Assembly: GCA_013407085.1 (NCBI GenBank) | Contig: JACCGJ010018107.1 | Location: forward strand, 1 to 64,000 | Source of the DNA: Atriophallophorus winterbourni | Taxonomy: Eukaryota > Platyhelminthes > Trematoda > Plagiorchiida > Microphallidae | DNA length: 64,000 nucleotides | Reading direction: 5' to 3' | Part shown: piece after piece, positions 1 to 10,680 of the stretch | How the letters are laid out: each line of letters starts with the position of its first letter | How positions within the stretch are numbered: the first letter of the stretch is position 1 | Notes under the pieces: model-generated | Seen by the model: only the letters and a program-made list of their open reading frames with translations | Told to the model about the DNA's origin: nothing | The model's database searches: none | Program-made: the position numbers and the translations under genes

Positions 1-66
1 GTGGAGACAGTAAGATCAGGTTCAGTGAGCCTTGAAACAGTGGATTAAAGGTAAACAAGGTTATAC
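1..66. repeat. Short repeat fragment at window edge
   Basis: The first ~45 bases resemble the sequence found at about 18,049-18,080 and at the same place in every tandem unit, just before the CR1 ORF1 fragment. Too short to classify; no coding signal. Confidence 0.35.
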
Positions 67-543
67 TTGTATGCCAACTGTTATATAGGGTTCGTATAAG
101 GTTTCACACCCCGTCTTATCACTTTCACGTTATCAAGATCTACGCTTTGTCCATGGTCTAGCACGTGTTCAGCTAGGGCAGAATCACGAATCAGTGATTG
201 ATATTCACAAGGATTGCGGGGTCGCTTTCCCACTCGTTTCCTGTGTTCGTTTAACCTAGTGCAGAGTTCTCTAGACGGTTTCCCAACCCTTGCAGTTGAT
301 TTGGTAGATGCTGTTCGTCGAATAACCTAAAGGAGTCTTATCTTTGAGATGCATGATTACGGAGCGGAGAGTTCTACCCGCCTTATAAATTACTCTAAAA
401 CCTGCGCTATTCAAGAGTCGACTTATTCCTTCGGAGGCGCTTTTGACATACGGTAGAGATACCGTGGCTCACCAAAACTTTTTTGTCTACGGTTGCGGAT
501 ATTTAACTCGGTTCAATTGGCGTTTAATTAAGCTCTTGGGGTA
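67..543 (-). pseudogene. PLE-B fragment: RT end, linker, GIY-YIG and C-terminus, broken
   Basis: Read on the minus strand, this carries the PLE-B segment from the end of the reverse transcriptase (YPKSLIKRQLNRVK) through the linker and the cysteine-containing INCKG stretch to the conserved C-terminal part (ALAEHVLDHGQSVDLDNVKVIRRGVK). The ~22 bases that would encode the GIY-YIG core (GVYIGQ) are missing, so the frame is lost and the nuclease is dead. Stop codons also lie in the linker. It abuts a plus-strand piece of the same family at 544, forming an inverted junction. Confidence 0.75.
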
Positions 544-664
544 TTAATGCATCTCAAAGATAAGACTCCTTTAGGTTGTGCGACGAACTGCATCTACCAA
601 ATCAAATGCAAGGGTTGCGCGGGTGTTTACATTGGGCAAACGTCTAGAGAACTCTGCACTAGGT
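544..664 (+). pseudogene. PLE-B GIY-YIG fragment
   Basis: About 120 bases of the PLE-B endonuclease, with the cysteine pair and GVYIGQTSREL motif of the Penelope-type GIY-YIG domain. It lacks RT upstream and is joined at about 665 to an earlier part of the PLE-B ORF, so the order is scrambled. Confidence 0.7.
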
Positions 665-1440
665 ATATCGTAAGCCTATCGACACGGATGCCATTTTGAG
701 ATTCACATCTGCGCACCCTATAAGGGTTTTTCAGTCCATAGCAAAATCGCTATTCTACAAGGTTGACCGCATCTGCAGCGATGATGCAGATAAGAGACGA
801 GCTCATGAAGGAGTCCGTCGCCGACTTGCAAATTATGGTTACCCCAAGAGCTTAATTAAGCGCCAATTGAACCGAGTTAAACATCCGCGACCGACGACGG
901 AAACGTTTGCCGAGCTACGGTATCTCTACCGTATGTCAGAAGCGCCTCAGAAGGAATAAGTCGAAAGTTGAATAGCGCAGGTATTAGAGTAACATATAAG
1001 GCAAGTAGAACTCTCCGCTCCGTATTAATGCATCTCAAAGATAAGACTTCTTTAGGTTGTGCGACAAACTGCGTCTACAAAATCAACTGCAAGGGTTGAG
1101 CGGATGTTTACATTGGACAAACGTCTAGATAACTCTGCATAGGGTAAACGAACACAGGAAACGTGTGGGAAAGCGACCCCGCTATCCCAGTGAATATCAA
1201 TCACTGATTCGGGATTCTGCCCTAGCTGAACTCGTGCTAGACCATGGACACAGCGTAGATCTTGATAACGTGAAAGTGATTAGACGGGGTGTGAAATCTT
1301 ATAGGGTAAGACTTCACGCCGAGGCTGTTGAAATAACAAATGCAGGGGTGAATGCGGTGAACAAGGTGGATGGCGCGGATATCTCAACTATCTGGCGTTC
1401 GGTTTTGCAGCGGATGAGCATTAACGAACATCACACCTAA
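665..1440 (+). pseudogene. PLE-B C-terminal half: RT end, GIY-YIG, C-terminal domain
   Basis: The segment starts in the late RT region (KPIDTDAILRFTSAHP, a typical Penelope RT thumb motif), runs through YPKSLIKRQLNRVKHP and a linker with several stops, then the GIY-YIG region near 1,027-1,140 (CK-G-ADVYIGQTSR, with stops), and finally an open stretch at 1,165-1,440 ending in NKVDGADISTIWRSVLQRM. In this family the GIY-YIG domain nicks target DNA and the RT copies the RNA. This copy is 5'-truncated and carries several nonsense codons, so it cannot be active. A pLTR with a hammerhead follows directly. Confidence 0.8.
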
Positions 1441-1767
1441 TACGTACATGATTACGTAATCAGTGTGTCGGCATCCGCTGACCTGAACAATTAATAAACA
1501 ATTAGGAATGAACACAGCAATTAGGAGGTGTGATCAATTATCTTGATCTCCCCAGTCTAGCTTAAAGAACTCAGGATTGGTCAAGAAAATGCCACTTGAA
1601 CCTGAACACTGTTCGTACCGACACCCTTGGTCTGACGAAGCTTCTGTGTTCAGAAGCGACACGTTACCAAAATCTTGCTATAACCGATTCATGCAAACTC
1701 TATTTTCATGATTATGGACTCCCGATCGGTCTGGAATATATTTAAATACTTTGCTTTTATTTCAGTA
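1441..1767 (+). repeat. PLE-B pLTR
   Basis: Noncoding 3' part of PLE-B following the C-terminal stop. The same segment recurs next to every PLE-B copy here, ends with the conserved stretch around TGGACTCCCGATCGGTCT, and contains a hammerhead motif at 1,629-1,668. Confidence 0.7.
1629..1668 (+). ncRNA. Hammerhead ribozyme motif, core mutated
   Basis: CTGACGA box, stem II (CTTCTG paired with CAGAAG), then GACA where the hammerhead core needs GAAA, then the ACGT stem III and GTTACC. The A-to-C change at an invariant core position predicts loss of cleavage. Same architecture as the intact copies at 22,691 and 20,610. Confidence 0.7.
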
Positions 1768-2130
1768 TTAATTATGGAGCTAGAGGAATTCTGCTGAAAT
1801 CTACTGTGCAGTCGCATTTTTTGTTGCTCTGACACTTCTGCTCATATCTTCGCCGAATCTGCTTGGATTTCTCTCATTCCAAGAATTTCGTGCTACTTTC
1901 GATCATCTCTATCGGAATTTATTTGTTTTGCTCTTGTCAACGGATTAGCAGCAAAGTTATCATATCGGCGTAAATTTCACAGTTTGCTCACGCGCGCAAA
2001 CCTTTTTCAATCGCTAACTATTCTACGGTTTTTGCTATCATTGCAAGGATCACGTCGAGCTACGAATTTTGATACTTATTTCTGTGTTCTAGCTTGTGTA
2101 GTTAACGAGTTATATTGGATTATTTGCAAC

Positions 2131-3777
2131 ATGACGAAATCACGTGTTTCAAAACAGCCACCTCGACCCGTCGAACAAAAACCCGTCACACAGCCGAACA
2201 ACCCAATTCAGGCTACTAACATGTTTCACCGCATCACAAGAACCAACATACAGACAAAAAAATCGATCGATCAAACAGCGACTTCGGACCAACTTGACCT
2301 CATTGCTAAGTGCCTGGATCCGGCGAACGCAACAATGGTCACGGCCGGCCCAGCTGATGGGGCGAATCCCGACACGCAAATTTGTCCCGAAGTCACGTGC
2401 AAAGCGTGCGAACAACCGGTGAGTCCCATGGCTCGTAAATTTATAACGTGTTTTCTGTGTATGGGCAAAATCCATGGTAAATGCGATCGTACTTTAGCCC
2501 CTGACTCAATAGCATTATTGAATAATGAAATGGTTCCAGGTGCATGCTATATCTGTGTTCGTTGCAGAGCTAAACCATTGCACTATAACGATACTTTTGG
2601 ATCCAAAATAGAAAATAGAATGGCCGGTTTGGAGATGGGCCTTCGACGTGTGGAAGAAATGTTGGTAAATCATGTGAGTACGCAAGTGATCACTGATGTA
2701 AACCATCATATCAATACATCGATTTCGGGACCACCATTGAAGGAATCTAAGACTAAGGCTATTCGTGTGCCAAAAAAGCAAAAAAGCAGGGTTATTCCCG
2801 TTTTGGAATCAGCTAAAACGACCACAGAAGTAGGAAATTCTTATAGAGATATGCTGTTACGGTCGACCTCAGCTGTACACTCCAAAACTGCTGTACCCGA
2901 CTCACAAAGTCAAGCCACAAAGGTTTTTAATTCTAAAACGCCTGACTTTCCGATACGAAAAAAGAACACCCCATACAGGCTGAACGTTATATGTACGAAT
3001 GTCAGCGAGTCCCAAGAAAGCCTGTTTGATAGCAAACAGAAACATGATGTCGATAAATGGTCTGAACTTTGTCACCTAATGAAAATTGAACATGTAAACG
3101 CAGAAAAGGTGACTCGTCTAACCCGCCATTCATCTTCACCTCATATTGGTCAACCTCGCTTGCTCAAGGTAACACTAAAATGCGAGGCTGATATCGAGAA
3201 CGTATTGCTGAATGCATACCTACTCAAGTCAGATTCCGACTCCAACTGCCGCATATATCCCGATGTACCATGGTGGGAAAGGAAGGGCAGCTTGAACGAC
3301 AGGGAACAAACGGTATCGCGAAGTATAGTTCTACTTGGTGTACCAGAAAATACTTCTAAAGCATCGAATCAGGAAACGGTAGAGCACGACGTCAAACAAT
3401 GGCGCTACATTGCGTGTTCTCTCGATATTTCTAATGCCGTTGTTGTGGACACTTTTCGAGTTCCTTTTTCGCCAAAATACAAGGGGGATGGACCGAAACC
3501 TCTGAAGATTACGTTCTTGACCAGCGCTATGGCTGAAATAGTAAGGTCGGAATGGACAAAAAAGAAACGAACACTACCCAAGGATGTTAGACTTAGCCCA
3601 CCCAAACCAATGAGTGAGACACACTCGCGGCTGGGGGCGGTAGACGGTAGCGTTCCCACCGAAACGGAAGCAACTAATACATCAAAAAACGTAGTGGGTC
3701 CGGCTCAAACCGAGTCGGACCGAGTACATCATGGTCCGGCTCTCAGGGGGTCGGACATACAAACATCATCCGCATAG
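2131..3777 (+). CDS. CR1-A copy 1 ORF1: PHD-finger RNA-binding protein
   Basis: An open frame of 548 codons from the first ATG at 2,131; the frame is open further upstream but without an ATG. Residues about 90-145 form a C4HC3-type zinc finger (CKAC, CFLC, H-x2-C, CYIC-x2-C), the PHD-like finger known in CR1 ORF1 proteins. The second half holds two related RRM-like modules, one beginning near LNVICTNV and one near RSIVLLGVPE, each with a W and an LK-[VI]-T strand. ORF1 proteins of this type bind element RNA and chaperone target-primed reverse transcription. The last ~14 codons are identical to those of the ORF1 at 46,159 although the rest is strongly diverged. ORF2 follows in the -1 frame. 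Confidence 0.8.
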   Translation: MTKSRVSKQPPRPVEQKPVTQPNNPIQATNMFHRITRTNIQTKKSIDQTATSDQLDLIAKCLDPANATMVTAGPADGANPDTQICPEVTCKACEQPVSPMARKFITCFLCMGKIHGKCDRTLAPDSIALLNNEMVPGACYICVRCRAKPLHYNDTFGSKIENRMAGLEMGLRRVEEMLVNHVSTQVITDVNHHINTSISGPPLKESKTKAIRVPKKQKSRVIPVLESAKTTTEVGNSYRDMLLRSTSAVHSKTAVPDSQSQATKVFNSKTPDFPIRKKNTPYRLNVICTNVSESQESLFDSKQKHDVDKWSELCHLMKIEHVNAEKVTRLTRHSSSPHIGQPRLLKVTLKCEADIENVLLNAYLLKSDSDSNCRIYPDVPWWERKGSLNDREQTVSRSIVLLGVPENTSKASNQETVEHDVKQWRYIACSLDISNAVVVDTFRVPFSPKYKGDGPKPLKITFLTSAMAEIVRSEWTKKKRTLPKDVRLSPPKPMSETHSRLGAVDGSVPTETEATNTSKNVVGPAQTESDRVHHGPALRGSDIQTSSA

Positions 3778-3800
3778 GCTCGCTACACACGAAAACCACT

Positions 3801-6582
3801 GTTAAATGCCTATACACAAATGCACAGTGCTTGCGGAACAAAATCGCCGAATTGTCTCACTTTAACGCTCAGTTTTCTGCTGACATCATTGCTGTTACAG
3901 AAACATGGTTTCACGATCAGGTGAACGATTGCGAGCTGGCACTTCCCAACATGATCCTACTTCGACGAGACCGTTCAAGATCAGGTGGTGGAGTTGCTTT
4001 GTATTATAACGAACGTCTTCAATGCACAACTGTACCTGACACAAGGTTTGAGCTAGAGGACACCATGTGGTGTAGCCTTCGCTTGGAAACTGGAGAGAAC
4101 TGTACACTTGGTGTGATCTACCGCTCGCCCAACTCTTCCGATGCCCAAAATGAAACGTTGTTACAAATGATGCGCAACGCTGGAAATCTTAGAGGATGCC
4201 AACTGTTAATAATGGGTGATTTTAACCTCCCACATCTCTACACCAAAAGTGTGCATACTCAGCAATCCCTTGAGTACAAATTCCGTGAGATTATCACTTT
4301 CACTCCCCTATACAACCATGTCCATTCGTTCACTCGACAAAGGGGCCTCAATGAATCGTCAATTCTAGATCTGGTTTTGACCTCCGAAGCAACAGCAGTG
4401 GAGTCAGTGCAGTATCATAGTCCTTTGGGGCTAAGTGACCATCTTGTGTTGTCCTTCGAATTCGTGTGCAACGCCAGAAGGGCGTCGGGCGACGTTAAGT
4501 TCATCAGGAGAGTCGATTACTTCGGCCTTCGCGGTGCCATTACGATTATGGAGGAAAAACATCTCGATCTTACGAATGCAGATACTCATTGTTCTAGTCT
4601 GTTAAGTTATATCGGTACAAAACTAGACGACAATTCTACCTGTGTTCCCAAAAGGAAATCAAGAACATTTTGCTTCAAACTTCGAAGCCGCACTCGGAAG
4701 TGGATAGCCATGCGAAATCCACATGGGCTGCACACAAAATAACACGAACAGACGCATCCTGGGAACACTTCCGTAGTTTTCGTAACAAGGTGACGTCCCT
4801 AATTCGAGAAGACAAGCAATATCACCATTGGAAGCTGATCGACCAGATGGAACGACATCCTAAGTTGCTGTACACCATCGTAAACACCGCGACCAAGGTT
4901 AAGCCAGGTGTATTTCCTATCCAGACAGAGAACGGACTGACTGATAATGTCAAGGATACAGCTGATGCCCTAATATCATTTTATGCGCAAGTATTTTGTC
5001 CAAAGAACGTGTCAACGCTGACGTCTTTCCCGCACCCACTACAAGTCGAATGCCTTAGCAACATCGAGGTAAATCCTACGGTTGTGCGAAAACATTTACG
5101 CGGACTGAACGTTCGCAAATCACCAGGAGAGGATGGAATAACACCCGCTGTTCTGAAGTCATGCGAGCTGGAGCTTTGTGGCCCACTAAGTGGTCTATTC
5201 AGGCACTCATTGAATACGGGAACCGTACCAACTCAATGGAAAACCGGTGTTATCACACCAATCTACAAAGGGGGCAGTCGTTCTGATCCGGCGAATTACC
5301 GCCCCGTGACGCTTCTTTCAGCGGTTTCTAAAATTTTGGAACGCCTGGTGTGTGAACGACTTGTTGAACATCTCGAGAACCATCAGCTAATAACTTTCAC
5401 ACAACACGGATTTAGGAAAACATATTCATGCCTGTCTAACTTGCTCACGACTCTAAATGACTGGACGCAAGCACTAGACCAAGGGGGTTCCGTCCATGCC
5501 GGTTACTTAGATATATCTAAAGCATTCGACAGAGTGAATCACTCCTTACTGCTTCAGAAACTGCAGAATGTTGGCGTCATCGGAAACCTACTAACATGGT
5601 TCACAAGTTACCTGTCTGGACGCAAAGTAAAAGTAAGAATAGATGGCGAAACTTCTCGAACAATTGAAGCCACGAGCGGAGTCCCTCAGGGTTCGGTCTC
5701 GGTCCAATACTGTTCCTCATATTTATAAACGATCTACCGAACTTACTAGCATGTAAGCTTGTTTTATTCGCAGATGATGTAAAAATCTGGACGAAGGTCA
5801 ACTCTATCGAGGACTGTCATGTTCTGCAAGGAGATTTGAATAAGCTGCACCAGTGGTCAATTCAAAACAAACTGCCATTCAATTTCCGCAAGTGCAAAAT
5901 GTTGCAAGTCGGAAAACCCTTTCCCTTTACCTACAAACTTGGCAGCCACCCGCTTGAATGGAGTACATCACAAAAAGATCTCGGAATCTTGGTGTCTGGT
6001 ACTTTGAAGAACAGCCTACAGTGCGACGCCGTCTACAAGCGTGCATGCAGCTTGCTAGGTTTACTGAAACGCATTTTCGGACGTTTCCCACCGCACTCAC
6101 TCGCGAAATTGCTGAACACTTACATACATCCTGTCGTTGACTACGCTGTGCAAGCTTGGACGCCATGGATGGAAAAAAACATCTCGCTCCTCGAACGAAT
6201 TTATCACAAGGCAACCAAAATTGTTACCGGATTGAATAATTTACCCTTTGATCAGCGACTGACCAGACTTGGACTGTGCACCCTCGAGCGCAGGCGTATC
6301 CTACACGACCTCACTCTGACATATCGAATCATCTATGCGAAATCCCACCCTCTCAAACACCTCTTCAAGTTTGGTTCGGTTGTCCCCACACGCAGCCACC
6401 CTTTGACCCTTCAAATCCCACATTCACGATTGAATTGTCGTCGTCACTTCTTCGCTGTTCGTGTATGCTTCTTGTGGAATAGCTTGCCGATAGATATTGT
6501 TACCTCATCGAACGAGCACATCTTTAAACAAAGGTTACGAAACCTTATGTTGAGAACTACTGCGTTGGCCCCTACCTATTGA
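3801..6582 (+). pseudogene. CR1-A copy 1 ORF2: endonuclease-reverse transcriptase, two frameshifts
   Basis: The product would be an apurinic/apyrimidinic-type endonuclease (TNAQC, TETWF, YRSP, GDFNLP, SDH motifs) fused to a CR1 reverse transcriptase (YLDISKAFD, SGVPQGS, FADD), performing nicking and target-primed reverse transcription. Compared with the copy at 47,391-50,294 it has one base missing near 4,715 (end of the first open stretch) and one near 5,697, just after the SGVPQGS motif. Both shift the frame, so it is non-functional though otherwise nearly identical. No in-frame ATG precedes the endonuclease. Confidence 0.88.
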
Positions 6583-6800
6583 TGTCTATATTTTTTAACG
6601 CACGGAACTACCGTCCATCCAAAGATTCTTTTCCCTCAGTCTGTGTTGCCATTGAGGATTATTTTTGCTCAACCTATGAAGAACATGGACATGATCATAC
6701 AAGTAACGATTTTTTTTTAAATAATTTTTTTATACGTATATCCTATGGTATTGTACAGCAATTTGCTTTTTTAACCATAAATCTTGAATCTTGAATCTTG

Positions 6801-7790
6801 ATGGACAGTCAGTAGACGCCCCTTTGACTGCTTAAGCTGACTAACATCTGAGTCGCAGCTAGCGTTTGCATCACTACACCGTATGGCCTCCCGCAAATTC
6901 GTTTTAAGTAAATGAGCATCTCGTGGAGGTACGGGATGTTTCGTGGGGTTTAGGTTGGTTTCATTTTTATTGAGTTATTATGGACGAATAATATCGACTT
7001 CAATGTGTCCTCGAAGTTTTTGAGAACAATTCTCTAAGTATTTGATCCGATCTTCTAGGTCTCGGCGCCGTCTAACGGCTTTGTTCTACAGACGCTGCAC
7101 ACATAGCAGACACCTGGAATTTCGGCATTATTAATAAAGACTACTGCCTCTTTAGTCAAAACTTTATCGCAATTAGTGTGTATCATAGTAGAGCACATAT
7201 AACACATGACTACTATCGATTTCACACTTACCCGATTTTGCAAATTTGACACAAATCACGCTTAGTTTTCTTAGGTCCTGACATCCGATAGCAGTTGAGG
7301 TCAAGGTCGTCTGATCGCTGAATGTGAGTTGTGATAGCTACCACTGAAACGCCTAGGCCTGTATCGATCGATTAACGGTTAAGAGATGAAATTCGGGAGG
7401 TTCGCGTGGGAACGCTTCGCACTGCATTTGATGCAAATTACCAAGTAAAACAATCGTGGTGACCGTAGATTTGATCTAACACAAAGGAAACACGGCTTGT
7501 TGATATCAGCAGAAAAAGATCTTTCGATTGATAGCGGTCCCGAGCAAGTCAAAACAACGACAACATATTTTGCACGCACACAAAATTTCCATGGTGATGT
7601 GGAAAATAGGAACTTCCGAAATATTGACCACAGGACACTAAAAATGTTTGATTCCAATAGATCTCTTCCAGCGAAATCGAATGGTGTAAGAATGATCCAG
7701 GTAGAATCAGCTAGTGACGAGTAATGTTCAAAAGTATCAGAGCACAAAATTATCCGGCCGACCGTTAATGTGCTAGCTCAATAGATGCCA
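6801..7790 (-). mobile_element. CR1-C 5' fragment
   Basis: Minus-strand 5' part of another CR1 family: a 5' untranslated region (about 7,300-7,790) and the start of ORF1. The same sequence recurs at 54,546-55,410 plus 56,811-56,925. It lies directly against the terminal repeat of CR1-A copy 1. All of ORF2 is missing. Confidence 0.7.
7055..7252 (-). pseudogene. CR1-C ORF1 N-terminal fragment
   Basis: Encodes the distal part of a PHD-like finger (CYMC-x4-H-x2-C ... CYVC-x2-C). The first cysteine pair seen in the paralogue at 55,036 is lost. The downstream coding sequence towards 6,801 is out of frame. Confidence 0.65.
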
Positions 7791-9402
7791 CCTATGAAAT
7801 GTTTCTAATCTGTTGCGCTTTATGCTGACGAATGTATCGTCGACATAGCGCTACCATATAAGTGGTTTTAAGCATAGTTTCTGAAAGCTATCTCTTCGAA
7901 TTTCTCCATGTACATATTCGCCAGCTCTGGGAAAATAGGTGATTCCATCGCTAAGCCATCGTTTTGCTTGTATAGCTGTCCATTAAATAAGAAGTGGTTC
8001 ATATTTAGACAAATTGCTAGACCATTGATGATTTGTTGTACATCCAAGTTTGTACGATCCTTCAAGGTCATATCGGGGTTGAGTAACTTCCTCGCTAATT
8101 CTAAAGTGCTTGTAGTGTCAACATTCGTAAACAAGGAGCTTACGTCCAAACTAACCATCATATCATCCTCCACAATTGTTACGGTACTTGATCGACGAAC
8201 AAAAGCAAACGAGTTCTTAATAAATGAGGTCGTGTTACCAACCAGTGCTTTCAAAAGCTGGGCAAGGTGCTTAGCCAATTCGTGTTTTGGGGATCCAATG
8301 CCGTCTACAATGTGCCTCAATGGGATGCCTACCTTATGTATCATTGGAAATCCATAGAACCTTGGGGTCTGAGCAGATTTTGTGTAGAGCACGAACCATA
8401 ATCTTTGATCAAGTTTATTTTTAATTCCTCACAGTTATCTTGAAACAATATGCTTACGGTTATTCATAATGGTCGTAGCTCTACGGTTGGCAATCACCTG
8501 ATGCGGACCTTCAACAAGGTGTGACTCTGCCTTATCTCTATAGTCACTTTTAGAAAGAATCACGGTTGCTTTGCCTTTATCTGTCTTCGTGATCATCATT
8601 TCCTCTACTTTTCGCAATTTAAGGAGTGCTTGTCGTTAATCTCGCGTAAGGTTCATCGTTTCTGGTTGTGTTTTTTGATAATACTAGTTATACCGTTACG
8701 CAGTACATCTGCCTGATTTTCAGGTAGCTGGTTGAGGGCGGATTCTACGCAAGGAATAACATCCTCAGCTTCTAAGAATTTTGTACTTAACGAGAAGTTT
8801 AAGCCCTTTTCCAACAATATTTGTTTGGTTTGCGATAGCGGCATATCTGATAAATTGAATACTTTATAATATTGTTGAGCCTTGTCATTAAAAGAACTAG
8901 CATATGTACATTTATCTTTTGAAGTTAATAAAGTGCTGAACTTACGTACTTGTCTTTCTTTTATGTGCTCGGTCTGTGCGGCCAAAACCTCGGCGTGTTT
9001 TCCACAAATTTTGCAGAAATCCCCTTCAGATAACACATTTCGCAATTCGGACTTCAAACTGGAGGCTTTCGATCGCGCGTTTGTCAGGTTTTCATTGGTA
9101 TTGTGGATCCTTTGTTTTAAGAACACTTTGGATGCGTTTTCAGCAGCCTTACGAGAATTGCGAGAATTATCTGGAGGTTTGACCACCAAGTCCCTTGGCA
9201 TGATTCTATTCTGCTGACATCTCAAGTTGTAGATGCGATAATTATACCGCTTCGCTTCCGTCTCGACTGTTCGTACCAACTCGCTGGACATTTTGCGAAC
9301 TCGAGGCTCATAGGAGTCAGCAAAGTATCTGAAAATATTCAAGACCGATCGGGAGTCCATAATCATGAAAATAAAGTTTCCAATGAATCGACTATAGGAC
9401 AA
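7791..9402 (-). pseudogene. PLE-B N-terminal region and reverse transcriptase, 3'-truncated
   Basis: The longest PLE-B coding piece in the window, read on the minus strand. 9,402-8,653 encodes 249 residues of the N-terminal region, including a cysteine/histidine motif (CKICGKHAEVLAAQTEH) shared with PLE-A. 8,617-8,435 carries ITKTDKGKATVILSKSDY, and 8,392-7,868 the core RT (IHKVGIP, SLDVSSLFTNVDTT, then AMESPIFP where PLE RTs normally read AMGSP-SP). The catalytic YVDDTFV follows in another frame just after a W-to-stop change. The endonuclease is missing: the copy ends near 7,791 against CR1-C. Several frameshifts and stops make it a pseudogene. Confidence 0.85.
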
Positions 9403-9838
9403 AAGTTTCGCCAGACCAAGGGTGTCGGTACGAACAGTATTCAGCTTTAAATGGCATTTTCTTGACCAATCATGAGTTCTTTAAGATAGACAGGCGACAC
9501 CAACAGAATTGATCACAGCCCTAAATGCTGTGTTAATCCCTAAATTGTTTGTTTTGTGTGCAGGTGCGAACAGCGTCCACTGACGTAATCCATGTGCAAA
9601 ATAGGTGTTATGTACGTTAAACCTTATCCGCTGCAGAACCGAACGCCAGGTTGTTGAGATATCCGCCCCATCCACCTTGTTTACCGCATTCTCCCAAGCC
9701 TTGGTTATTTCAACTGCCCTAGCGTGAAATCTTTCTCTATAAGATATTTGAAAATATTCGAGACCGATCGGATGTCCCTAATCATAAAAATAATGATTGC
9801 AATGGATCGGTTATAGCAAGTTTTTGGTAACATTTCGC
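9403..9838 (-). repeat. PLE-B pLTR with C-terminal coding piece, hammerhead lost
   Basis: Upstream pLTR of the preceding PLE-B copy. It contains a piece of the PLE-B C-terminus (VDGADISTTWRSVLQR, 9,675-9,600) and the usual pLTR. The hammerhead site near 9,405-9,430 is collapsed: the CTGACGA box reads CTGGCGA, and stem II and GAAA are deleted. At 9,838 it meets a plus-strand PLE-B piece at the same head-to-head joint seen in the tandem units. Confidence 0.65.
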
Positions 9839-10258
9839 TCCGTATTAATGCATCTCAAAGATAAGACTCCTTCAGGTTGTGCGACGAACTGCATCTACCA
9901 AATCAACTGCAAGGGTTGCGCGGGTTTTCACATTGGGAAAACGTCTAGAGAACTCTTTACTAGGTAAAACGAACACAGGAAACGAGTGGGAAAGCGACCC
10001 CGAAATCCCAGTGAATATCAATCACTGATTCGGGATTCTGCCCTAGCTGAACACGTGCTAGAGACGGTCAGAGCGTAGATCTGGATAAACTAGAATTGAT
10101 AAGACGGTGTGAAATCTAATAGGGAAAGACTTCACGCCGAGGCTGTTGAAATAACAAAAGCTGGGGCGAATGCGTTGAACAAGGTGGATGGGGCGGATAT
10201 CTCAACAATATGGCGTTCGGTTCTGCAGCGGATAAGGATTAACGAACATAACAACTAA
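9839..10258 (+). pseudogene. PLE-B GIY-YIG and C-terminus, 5'-truncated
   Basis: Begins in the linker just before the endonuclease (LMHLKDKTPSGCATN), passes a GIY-YIG core with a damaged motif (GFHIGKTSREL where other copies read GVYIGQTSREL) and ends with NKVDGADISTIWRSVLQRI. It carries stops and small indels around 10,000-10,110. Joined on its left to an inverted pLTR. Confidence 0.75.
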
Positions 10259-10535
10259 TGCGCACATAATTACGTAAGCAGTGTGTCAGCAGACGCTGTT
10301 CATAACTGTAAACTTAATAAACAATTAGGGATGAACACAGCATTTAGGGAGTGTGATCAATTATCTTGATCTCCCCAGTCTAGCTTAAAGAACTCAGGAT
10401 TGGTCAAGAAAATGCCACTTGAACCTGAACACTGTTCGTACCGACACCCTTGGTCTGACGAAGCTTCTGTGTTCAGAAGCGACACGTTACCAAAATCTTG
10501 CTATAACCGATTCATGCAAACTTTATTTTCTCTAT
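10259..10535 (+). repeat. PLE-B pLTR
   Basis: Follows the C-terminal stop and is closely similar to 1,441-1,700. Contains a hammerhead with the same GACA core mutation. Confidence 0.7.
10452..10491 (+). ncRNA. Hammerhead ribozyme motif, core mutated
   Basis: CTGACGA box and paired stem II intact, but GACA replaces GAAA. The shared defect with 1,629-1,668 suggests both descend from one already mutated copy. Confidence 0.7.
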
Positions 10536-10680
10536 AAGATTTCACTTCAACGTTATCAAGATCGACGCTGTAACCAGTGTCTTGCACGTGTTTAGATAGG
10601 GCAGAATGCCGAATCAGTCATTGATATTCACTGGTATTGCGGGGTGGCTTTCTTACTCGTTTCCTATGTTCGTTTACCCT
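10536..10680 (-). pseudogene. PLE-B C-terminal fragment
   Basis: Minus-strand piece encoding part of the region after the endonuclease (EYQ-LIR.SAL..HVQDTGYSVDLDNV). Only ~145 bases, inverted relative to the pLTR on its left and abutting CR1-D on its right. Confidence 0.65.

Larger units (their letters stand above)
1768..6800 (+). mobile_element. CR1-A copy 1, near full length, ORF2 decayed
   Basis: A CR1-like non-LTR retrotransposon: 5' untranslated region, ORF1 (PHD finger and RRM-like modules), ORF2 (endonuclease and RT), and a 3' end made of three AATCTTG repeats, as expected for CR1-clade elements that end in short tandem repeats. The 5' boundary is set only by where PLE-B homology stops, so it is approximate. 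ORF2 is nearly identical to the intact copy at 47,391-50,294 but has two one-base deletions. Confidence 0.85.

Noticed and set aside
1984..2130. Upstream extension of CR1-A copy 1 ORF1
   Set aside because: Open but without an ATG; the first methionine is at 2,131 and the upstream part resembles untranslated sequence.
9403..9440. Hammerhead in the PLE-B pLTR at 9.4 kb
   Set aside because: CTGGCGA replaces CTGACGA, and stem II and GAAA are deleted; only flanking sequence is recognisable.
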